Source: CAVPEW01 sp050247895
GTDB taxonomy: Bacteria; Actinomycetota; Acidimicrobiia; Acidimicrobiales; VFJN01
Assembly (NCBI GenBank): GCA_050247895.1
Contig: JBFWTJ010000194.1
Span: 1-7,865 of the forward strand
Length of the DNA: 7,865 nt
Direction: 5' to 3'
Program-made: the position numbers and the translations under genes
The notes under the pieces: generated by a model
Seen by the model: the letters and a program-made list of their open reading frames with translations, nothing else
What the model was told of the DNA's origin: nothing
Databases searched by the model: none
Part shown: positions 1 through 4,923 of the stretch, piece by piece
Position numbering within the stretch: position 1 is the stretch's first letter
Layout: the number at the start of each line of letters is the position of its first letter

Positions 1-663
1 GCACCGCTCATGTGGATCCTGGCCGCGCTGAGCATGACGGTGGGCAACGTGATCGCCCTGCGCCAGACCAACGTCGTGCGCCTGCTGGCCTACTCGGGCA
101 TCGCCCAGGCCGGCTTCATGCTGGCGCCGCTGGCCGTGGTCGGGGACAACCCCGGCGGGGCCGTGCGGGCGGTGGTGACCTACCTGCTGATCTACGCGGC
201 CATGAACCTGGGGGCCTTCGCCGTGGTGCTGGCGGTGGCCCGCAAGACCCGCAGCGCGGAGATCAGCACGTGGGGCGGCCTGTTCGAGTACGCGCCGGGC
301 CTGACCGTGGTGATGACGGTCTTCCTGTTCAGCCTGGCCGGGATCCCCCCGCTGGGCGGCTGGCTGGCCAAGTTCGTGGTCTTCCGGGCCCTGGTCCAGC
401 CCGAGCCGACGGCGAGCGGCGTGGTCCTGGCCGCGGTGGTCGCGGTTAATTCGGTGATCGCGCTCTACTACTACGCCAACGTGGCCAAGCAGATGTGGAT
501 GAACGAGGTGCCCGACGGCGACCGCACTCGCATCCGGGTCCCGGTGAGCCTGGGCGCGGCGATGGCCCTGTCGGTGGTGGCCACCCTGGCCTTCGGGGTG
601 TCGAACATCGCCACCCGGTTCGGCGACCTGGCCACCTTCGCCGCCTCGCAGATCCCGGGCTGA
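1..663 (+). CDS. nuoN: NADH-quinone oxidoreductase subunit N, C-terminal part (5' end outside window)
   Basis: This is the end of the NuoN subunit of respiratory complex I, an antiporter-like integral membrane protein of the proton-pumping arm. The frame is open from base 1, so the first in-frame ATG at 10 is internal; 220 residues are visible against roughly 480-500 for a whole NuoN. Recognisable family segments are RLLAYSGIAQAGF near visible residue 30, the GIPPLGGWLAKF stretch near residues 114-125, whose Lys (visible residue 124) matches the conserved proton-channel lysine of the C-terminal half, and the ALYYYANVAKQMW helix near residue 160. Several hydrophobic helices alternate with short loops, and a last helix lies before the TGA stop. 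NuoN is normally the last gene of the nuo operon, and the next gene starts 14 bases downstream in the same direction, so the two are probably co-transcribed. The family assignment is secure; subunit N rather than L or M rests on the short C-terminus and last position. Confidence 0.95.
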   Translation, partial: APLMWILAALSMTVGNVIALRQTNVVRLLAYSGIAQAGFMLAPLAVVGDNPGGAVRAVVTYLLIYAAMNLGAFAVVLAVARKTRSAEISTWGGLFEYAPGLTVVMTVFLFSLAGIPPLGGWLAKFVVFRALVQPEPTASGVVLAAVVAVNSVIALYYYANVAKQMWMNEVPDGDRTRIRVPVSLGAAMALSVVATLAFGVSNIATRFGDLATFAASQIPG

Positions 664-677
664 CCCGCGCCACCCCG

Positions 678-1799
678 GTGACCGTCGAGGGGAGGGTCCG
701 GGCCGAGATCGCGCGGCGGGGCCCGCTGCCGTTCTCCGCGGTGGTGGAGGCGGCGCTCTACGGCCCCGGGGGCTTCTACGTGTCGGGCGGTCGGGCCGGG
801 CGGGACGGCGACTTCCTCACCAGCCCCGAGGTCGGGCCGCTGTTCGGCGTCCTGGTGGCCCGCTTCCTGGACCGGGAGTGGCGGGCCCGGGGGCGACCGG
901 ACCCCTTCGTGGTCGTCGAGGCCGGGGCCGGCCCGGGGACCCTGGCCCGCACCGTCCTCGCCGCGTCGCCCGAGTGCGGCCCGGTGCTGCGCTACGTGCT
1001 CGTCGAGCGCTCGCCGACCCAGCGGGCGCTGCACGGCGAGCACCTGGCGCTGGAGGGGCCGGCCTTCGCCTTCGCCCCCCGGGCGCCGGTCGACGACGAG
1101 GAGCCGGGGGCCCGGCTGCCGGCGGGCGGCCCGATCGTGGTCAGCCTGGCGGAGCTGCCCCGGATCGAGGGCCCCTGCGTGGTGCTGGCCAACGAGCTGC
1201 TGGACGACCTGCCGGTCGACCTGGCCGAGCGGACGGCGGGGGGATGGGCCGAGGTCCGGGTCGGTGCCGGCGAGGAGGCGCTGGTCGAGGTGCCGGTGCC
1301 GCTGGCCCCCGAGCGGGCCGCGGTGCTCGACGCCCGGGTCCCCGCGGCGGCCGTGGGCGCCCGGGTACCCCTGCCGGTGGGGGCCACGGCGTGGTTGCGC
1401 GACGCCCGGGCCGTGGCCGGACGCGGGGGCGTGGTCGTGGCCCTGGACTACGGCTCGTCCGCCGCCGGGCTGGCCGCCCGGCCCTGGACCGAGTGGGTGC
1501 GGACCTACCGGGCCCACGAGCGGGGTGGGCCGCCGCTCGTCGGGCTGGGCGTCCAGGACGTCACCTGCGAGGTGCCCTTCGACCTGCTCCCACCCGCCCG
1601 GTCGGACCGGAGCCAGGCCGACTGGCTGGCCGACCTGGGCCTCGAGGAGCTGGTGGAGGAGGGGCGGCGCCTGTGGGCCGAGAGGGCGCACCTGGGCGAC
1701 CTCGCCGCGGTGCGGGCCCGGTCGCGGGTGGGGGAGGCCGGGGCGCTGGTCGACCCGGCCGGTCTCGGGGCCTTCCGGGTCCTGGAGTGGCGGGCCTGA
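678..1799 (+). CDS. SAM-dependent methyltransferase, MidA/NDUFAF7 family (DUF185)
   Basis: A 373-residue class I methyltransferase of the MidA family. The mitochondrial member NDUFAF7 methylates an arginine of complex I subunit NDUFS2 and is needed for complex I assembly. Family hallmarks appear in order: GPLPFSAVVEAALYGPGGFY (residues 15-34), GRDGDFLTSPEVGPLFG (41-57), the SAM-binding glycine loop VEAGAGPGTLA (80-90), the acidic VLVERS strand end (107-112), and ANELLDDLPVD (171-181), then VVVALDYG (252-259). The length is typical. The GTG at 678 is the only start that keeps the conserved N-terminal segment and clears nuoN; the frame runs further upstream only inside nuoN. No Shine-Dalgarno sequence is visible, so translation may be coupled to nuoN. 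Sitting right behind nuoN suggests it acts on complex I here too, but that is inference; the substrate cannot be read from the sequence. Confidence 0.9.
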   Translation: MTVEGRVRAEIARRGPLPFSAVVEAALYGPGGFYVSGGRAGRDGDFLTSPEVGPLFGVLVARFLDREWRARGRPDPFVVVEAGAGPGTLARTVLAASPECGPVLRYVLVERSPTQRALHGEHLALEGPAFAFAPRAPVDDEEPGARLPAGGPIVVSLAELPRIEGPCVVLANELLDDLPVDLAERTAGGWAEVRVGAGEEALVEVPVPLAPERAAVLDARVPAAAVGARVPLPVGATAWLRDARAVAGRGGVVVALDYGSSAAGLAARPWTEWVRTYRAHERGGPPLVGLGVQDVTCEVPFDLLPPARSDRSQADWLADLGLEELVEEGRRLWAERAHLGDLAAVRARSRVGEAGALVDPAGLGAFRVLEWRA

Positions 1800-1815
1800 G
1801 GGAGCGGGGGAGGTC

Positions 1816-1838
1816 GGCCCGGCGCACCGCACCGGGCC
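1816..1838. repeat. Inverted repeat between the methyltransferase and dioxygenase genes
   Basis: Perfect 7-base arms, GGCCCGG (1816-1822) and CCGGGCC (1832-1838), flank a 9-base loop. The element starts 17 bases after the methyltransferase stop and ends 5 bases before a candidate -10 box of the dioxygenase gene. It could be a terminator hairpin of the nuo transcript (there is no T-run) or an operator covering the -35 area of the next promoter. In DNA this GC-rich a 7-base repeat can also arise by chance. Confidence 0.4.
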
Positions 1839-1843
1839 CGAGG

Positions 1844-1849
1844 TAGGTT
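1844..1849 (+). promoter_or_regulatory. Candidate -10 box of a leaderless promoter for the tryptophan dioxygenase gene
   Basis: TAGGTT fits the actinobacterial -10 consensus TANNNT and ends exactly 6 bases before the GTG start at 1856, the spacing expected if transcription begins at the first base of the start codon. No convincing -35 box is visible. The overlapping AGGTAGG (1841-1847), 8 bases from the GTG, could instead be a ribosome binding site on a longer transcript. Confidence 0.35.
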
Positions 1850-1855
1850 CGGCCG

Positions 1856-2641
1856 GTGTCCGAGCCGGCGCTGACCTACGCCCGGTACCTGGCGCTGGAC
1901 GAGGTGCTGGGTGCGCAGCGGCCCCGCTCGGACGAGCACGACGAGCACCTCTTCATCGTCGTCCACCAGGTCTACGAGCTGTGGTTCAAGCAGCTCCTCC
2001 ACGAGCTGGCCCGGGCGCAGGTCCTGCTCGGGGAGGGGGCCACCACCGGGGTCCTGGCCAACCTGCGGCGGGTCCTGACCATCCTGAAGGTCGCCGTGGC
2101 CCAGCTCGACGTCGTCGAGACCCTGACCCCCCGCCAGTTCGCCGGCTTCCGGGGCCGCCTGGACGCCTCCAGCGGGTTCCAGTCGGTGCAGTTCGGCCAG
2201 CTGGAGGCGGTGCTCGGTCGCCGTGACGCCGGCGTGGGGGGCGCCGCAGGTCTCGGCCCGGCCCACCTGGCGCCGGTGCGCGCCGCGATGGCCCGGCCGT
2301 CGCTGCTCGACGCGTTCGTCGCGTACCTGGCCCGGCACGGCTACGAGGTCCCGGCCGAGCTGCTCGATCGCGACGTGACCCGGGCCTGGGAGCCCTCGCC
2401 GGCCCTCCAGGAGGTCCTGTTGCGGGCCTACGCCGACGACGGCGGCCCGGCCCAGGTGTGCGAGCGCCTGGTCGACCTGGACGAGGGCCTCCAGGAGTGG
2501 CGCTACCGGCACGTCAAGATGGTCGAGCGCACGATCGGCGACAAGGTCGGCACCGGCGGCTCGTCGGGCGCCGCGTACCTGCGGGGCACGCTGTTCGCAC
2601 CGGCCTTCCCCGACCTGTGGGCCGTGCGCAGCCGGCTGTGA
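1856..2641 (+). CDS. kynA: Tryptophan 2,3-dioxygenase (heme enzyme, first step of the kynurenine pathway)
   Basis: A 261-residue tryptophan 2,3-dioxygenase, which opens the indole ring of L-tryptophan with O2 to give N-formylkynurenine. It is shorter than the human enzyme (406 residues) and somewhat shorter than the Xanthomonas one (298), mainly at the N-terminus and in the middle loops. Key residues line up with the human protein: F33 and H37 in HLFIVVHQVYELWFK (human F72, H76), F95 and R99 in RQFAGFR (human F140, R144, the latter binding the substrate carboxylate), S106 in SSGFQS, the proximal heme ligand H219 in WRYRHVKMVER, and T233 in GTGGSSG, the loop that closes over tryptophan. All heme- and substrate-binding residues are therefore present and the enzyme should be active. 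The start is GTG. It has its own candidate promoter and precedes a kynureninase-like gene by 166 bases. Formamidase is not in the window. Confidence 0.95.
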   Translation: MSEPALTYARYLALDEVLGAQRPRSDEHDEHLFIVVHQVYELWFKQLLHELARAQVLLGEGATTGVLANLRRVLTILKVAVAQLDVVETLTPRQFAGFRGRLDASSGFQSVQFGQLEAVLGRRDAGVGGAAGLGPAHLAPVRAAMARPSLLDAFVAYLARHGYEVPAELLDRDVTRAWEPSPALQEVLLRAYADDGGPAQVCERLVDLDEGLQEWRYRHVKMVERTIGDKVGTGGSSGAAYLRGTLFAPAFPDLWAVRSRL

Positions 2642-2807
2642 AGGGAGCGCAGCGACCGGAGCAGCACGACGGCGCGGGCGCCAGCCCGCCCGGTGTGGAT
2701 GGGTCTGGGGCGCAGCCCCAGGGGGGATCTGTGAGCGGACCGCAGCGGGCGAGCAGCCCCGGTGGGCGGGTCGCCGGCCCGTCCGGCGGGGACGGCTCGG
2801 GGATGCC
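2642..2807. other. Non-coding gap with similar GC-rich sequences around a hairpin
   Basis: This 166-base gap separates the two kynurenine genes and has no coding signal of its own. Two related sequences, 2645-2665 and 2733-2757, share the elements GAGCG, CAGCG and GAGCAGC in the same order and flank the hairpin at 2705-2721. A shorter GGCGC/GCGCC inverted pair lies at 2671-2682. The make-up resembles a dispersed intergenic repeat of GC-rich genomes, but copies elsewhere cannot be seen from here. Confidence 0.4.
2705..2721. repeat. Hairpin in the dioxygenase-kynureninase gap
   Basis: Perfect 7-base arms CTGGGGC (2705-2711) and GCCCCAG (2715-2721) enclose the 3-base loop GCA. The hairpin is 64 bases past the dioxygenase stop and about 85 bases before the next start, with a run of G and no T-run after it. 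It could reduce read-through into the kynureninase-like gene, stabilise the upstream mRNA, or be part of a dispersed repeat. Confidence 0.5.
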
Positions 2808-4049
2808 GTGCCGGGGGACGCCGTGACGCGGGCACCCCGTCCGGCGGGGCTCACGCTCGACGACCTGCGCCGGACGCCCAACCGGCTGGCGCCGTCCTAC
2901 TCCCGGTTCCGGGTGGCCGAGCGGCTGTTGCTCACCGGCCACTCGCACCAGGCCTGGCCGGACGTGGCCGCCCGGGGCGTGGACGAGGCGTTGGCCGACG
3001 CGGCCGAGCTGGTCGACGGGAAGTGGGCCCGGGCCGAGGCCAGGGCCGAGGAGCTGCGGGCCGGCGTGCGGCGGCTCCTGGCCGATCCCGGCGCCGACGT
3101 GGCCCTGGGCTCGAGCACCCACGACCTGCTGGTGCGCTTCCTGTCCGCCCTCGACCTGGGTCGGCGGCCCCGGCTGGTGGCCACCGACGGCGAGTTCCAC
3201 AGCGCCCGGCGCCAGCTGGCCCGCCTGGCCGAGGCCGGCCTGGAGGTGGTGTGGGTCCCCGCCGAGCCGGCGTCGACCCTGGCCGAACGCCTGGCGGCCG
3301 AGGTGGACGGGCGGACCGCCGCGGTGGTCGTGTCGGCGGTGCTGTTCGAGACGGCCCGGATCGTCCCCGGCCTGGACCAGCTGGCCGTGGCCTGCCGGGC
3401 CCAGGGCGCCGAGCTGGTCGTGGACGCCTACCACGCCCTGGGGGTGCTGCCCTTCGAGCTGGGCGAGCAGGGCCTGGCCGACGCCCACGTGCTGGGCGGG
3501 GGCTACAAGTACCTCCAGCTCGGCGAGGGCTGCTGCTTCCTCCGGTTGCCCCCGCACGCCGGGGTGTGGCGCCCGGTCGTCACCGGTTGGTTCGCCGAGC
3601 CCGGGCCGCTCGCCGGCCCGGCCCCGTCCGAGGTGGCCTACGGGTCGGGGGGCGACCGCTTCGCCGGGTCGACCTACGACCCGGTCAGCCACTACCGGGC
3701 GGCGGCGGTGCTGGCCTTCCACGTCGAGGCCGGCCTGGAGCCCCGCTTCCTGCGGGAGGTGTCCCGGCACCAGGTCGGCCGCCTGTCCCGTGGCGTCGAC
3801 GACCTGGACCTGGACCCGGCGGTCCTGTCCCGGGACCGGTCGGTCGCCCCGGCCGACCGGGCCGGGTTCCTGGCCCTGCGGTCACCGGTGGCGGGGACGA
3901 TCTCGGCCGGCCTGGCCGAGCGGGGCGTGCGCACCGACCACCGGGGCCCGTGGTTGCGGTTCGGCCCGGCCCCCTACCTGGACGACGCGCAGCTCGACGC
4001 CGCGGTGGGCGCGCTGGGCGAGGTGGTCCGGGGCCTGCCCCGGTCCTGA
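2808..4049 (+). CDS. kynU: Kynureninase-like PLP enzyme (class V aminotransferase fold)
   Basis: A fold-type I PLP enzyme of 413 residues (408 if the GTG at 2823 is used; both GTGs have a G-rich stretch 4 bases upstream). Visible sites are the phosphate loop GSSTHDLL (101-108), EFHS (129-132) where the cofactor ring should stack, D206 and H209 in VVDAYHALG (the Asp binds the pyridine nitrogen), the Schiff-base lysine K234 in GGGYKYLQLGEG, RFAGSTYDP (284-292), and R384 in WLRFGPAPY, the likely substrate-carboxylate arginine. Kynureninase cleaves kynurenine to anthranilate and alanine, and the tryptophan dioxygenase just upstream supports that role. However, motifs depart from classical kynureninases: GHSHQAWPD (44-52) stands where these have a GNSLG-type motif, and YKYLQLGEG replaces YKYLNGGPGG. 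A related class V lyase or aminotransferase is therefore possible. The PLP-enzyme call is firm; the kynureninase call is moderate. Confidence 0.72.
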   Translation: MPGDAVTRAPRPAGLTLDDLRRTPNRLAPSYSRFRVAERLLLTGHSHQAWPDVAARGVDEALADAAELVDGKWARAEARAEELRAGVRRLLADPGADVALGSSTHDLLVRFLSALDLGRRPRLVATDGEFHSARRQLARLAEAGLEVVWVPAEPASTLAERLAAEVDGRTAAVVVSAVLFETARIVPGLDQLAVACRAQGAELVVDAYHALGVLPFELGEQGLADAHVLGGGYKYLQLGEGCCFLRLPPHAGVWRPVVTGWFAEPGPLAGPAPSEVAYGSGGDRFAGSTYDPVSHYRAAAVLAFHVEAGLEPRFLREVSRHQVGRLSRGVDDLDLDPAVLSRDRSVAPADRAGFLALRSPVAGTISAGLAERGVRTDHRGPWLRFGPAPYLDDAQLDAAVGALGEVVRGLPRS

Positions 4050-4071
4050 CGGCCGGCGAGGCCCGGTCGGG

Positions 4072-4560
4072 TCAGTCCCGGAAGTTGGTGAACTGCAGCG
4101 GGATGCCGAAGTCGTGCTCGCGCAGCGCGGCGATGACGTCCTGGAGGTCGTCGCGCTTCTTGCCGCTGACCCGGAGCTGATCGCCCTGGACCTGGGACTG
4201 CACGCCCTTGAGGGCCAGGGTCTTGAGGTGCTTGTTGATGTCGGTGGCCTTGTCCCGGGAGATCCCGGCCACGAGCTTGACCTGCTGGCGGGCGGTCCCG
4301 CCCGAGGCCTCCTCGACCTTCTGGTAGTCGAGGGCCTTGAGGGAGACCTTGCGCTTGACCAGCTTCTCCTCCAGGACCTGGCGCAGGGCGCCGAGGCGGT
4401 CCTCGGTGGAGGAGTGGAGCCGGATCTCGCCGTCGCCGAGCTCGATGGAGCTGTTCGTCCCCTTGAAGTCGAAGCGGGTCGTGATCTCCCTCGCCGCCTG
4501 GTCCACCGCGTTGCGGACCTCCTGGAGGTCGATCTCCGAGACGACGTCGAAGCTGGGCAT
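4072..4560 (-). CDS. yajQ: YajQ family nucleotide (cyclic di-GMP) binding protein
   Basis: A 162-residue YajQ protein, the standard length. The family signature is intact: MPSFDVVSEIDLQEVRNAVD at the N-terminus, REITTRFDFKG (24-34), the basic EKLVKRKVSLKALDY stretch (65-79), KLVAGISRDKATDINKHLK (95-113), VQSQVQGDQLRVSGKKRDD (120-138) and the C-terminal LQFTNFRD (155-162). The fold is two ferredoxin-like domains. Xanthomonas and Pseudomonas members bind cyclic di-GMP and assist a transcription factor; other members bind tRNA or nucleotides, so the role in this organism is open. The gene is convergent with the kynureninase-like gene (22 bases between stops) and divergent from tRNA-Tyr (40 bases). 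No Shine-Dalgarno sequence precedes the ATG, but a TANNNT box 6 bases upstream fits leaderless expression. Confidence 0.95.
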   Translation of the reverse strand: MPSFDVVSEIDLQEVRNAVDQAAREITTRFDFKGTNSSIELGDGEIRLHSSTEDRLGALRQVLEEKLVKRKVSLKALDYQKVEEASGGTARQQVKLVAGISRDKATDINKHLKTLALKGVQSQVQGDQLRVSGKKRDDLQDVIAALREHDFGIPLQFTNFRD

Positions 4561-4566
4561 GGCGGC

Positions 4567-4572
4567 AGGCTA
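4567..4572 (-). promoter_or_regulatory. Candidate -10 box of a leaderless promoter for yajQ
   Basis: On the minus strand TAGCCT matches TANNNT and is followed by the 6 bases GCCGCC and then the ATG at 4560. No purine-rich ribosome binding site lies in those bases, so translation from a transcript starting at the A of the ATG is the simplest reading. No clear -35 box is visible. Confidence 0.42.
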
Positions 4573-4583
4573 GTTGTGCCCGG

Positions 4584-4589
4584 TAGTCT
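4584..4589 (+). promoter_or_regulatory. Candidate -10 box for tRNA-Tyr
   Basis: TAGTCT fits TANNNT and lies 11 bases before the first base of the mature tRNA, which would leave a short 5' leader for RNase P to remove. No good -35 element is visible in the 40-base gap shared with yajQ, so the call rests on the hexamer and its position only. Confidence 0.3.
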
Positions 4590-4600
4590 CCGACCTCCCT

Positions 4601-4682
4601 GGGTCGGTGCCCGAGTGGCCAAAGGGAACTGGCTGTAAACCAGTCGGCTATGCCTACGGAGGTTCGAATCCTTCCCGGCCCA
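4601..4682 (+). tRNA. tRNA-Tyr (anticodon GTA)
   Basis: An 82-base class II tRNA. The acceptor arms GGGTCGG (4601-4607) and CCGGCCC (4675-4681) pair over seven positions with one T-G wobble, and A4682 is the discriminator. The D-arm has CCC/GGG around GAGTGGCCAAA. The anticodon stem ACTGG/CCAGT encloses the loop CTGTAAA, giving anticodon GTA at 4635-4637. A long variable arm (about 4645-4657), as expected for bacterial tRNA-Tyr, precedes the T-arm with loop TTCGAAT. The 3' CCA is not encoded. A perfect palindrome starts 4 bases downstream. Confidence 0.96.
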
Positions 4683-4685
4683 CGT

Positions 4686-4715
4686 AGAGCGCCCCGCCGG
4701 CCGGCGGGGCGCTCT
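4686..4715. terminator. Perfect 30-base palindrome, likely bidirectional terminator
   Basis: Two 15-base arms are exactly complementary with the centre between 4700 and 4701. As RNA this gives a 13-base-pair stem with a GGCC loop, extremely GC-rich. It sits between the end of tRNA-Tyr (plus) and the end of the minus-strand peptidase block, where transcription from both sides converges. No T-run follows on either strand, so it would be a tail-less hairpin terminator of the kind common in high-GC actinobacteria. Confidence 0.65.
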
Positions 4716-4731
4716 CGCGTCGGCGGAGATG

Positions 4732-4923
4732 TCAGAGGGCGACCTCGGCCGACCAGTACTCGGCGTCGGTGAAGGTGCCGTCCAGGACGTAGGCCTGGTA
4801 GATCCCCGGCCCGGGGGCCACGAAGGTGTCGCCGGTGCCCAGGGTCGTGTCGGGGTCGAACACGTCGTACCAGGCCACCTCGGAGGCGCAGGACTGGATC
4901 GTCAGGGTCGTCCCGTCCCGGGC
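4732..4923 (-). pseudogene. Orphan C-terminal coding remnant, in frame behind the peptidase stop
   Basis: Directly after the TAA of the peptidase gene (4926-4924), the same frame stays open for 63 codons to a TGA at 4734-4732. All 63 codons end in G or C, the pattern of real genes here. The translation reads like protein, with alternating hydrophobic and polar residues suggesting beta strands: TTLTIQSC, EVAWYDVFDPDTTLG, GDTFVAPGPGIYQAYVLDG and TDAEYWSAEVAL at the C-terminus. There is no ATG. The only GTG (codon 16) has no sensible ribosome site and would give 48 residues. The peptidase ends at its normal family length, so this is not its own domain. It looks like the tail of a different protein, perhaps a secreted or Ig-like one, whose 5' part was lost at this junction. 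I do not recognise the family. Stop-codon read-through is an alternative. Confidence 0.5.

Noticed and set aside
495..677. Extending the methyltransferase upstream to 495
   Set aside because: The added residues are a shadow of nuoN. Conserved MidA sequence begins soon after the GTG at 678.
471..1832. 453-codon minus-strand open frame opposite nuoN and the methyltransferase
   Set aside because: Composition is Pro/Gly/Arg/His-rich without motifs, and the opposite strand encodes two recognisable families across the same span.
4601..4682. Reading the tRNA as Ser or Leu because of the long variable arm
   Set aside because: The anticodon loop CTGTAAA gives GTA, which is tyrosine, and bacterial tRNA-Tyr also has a long variable arm.
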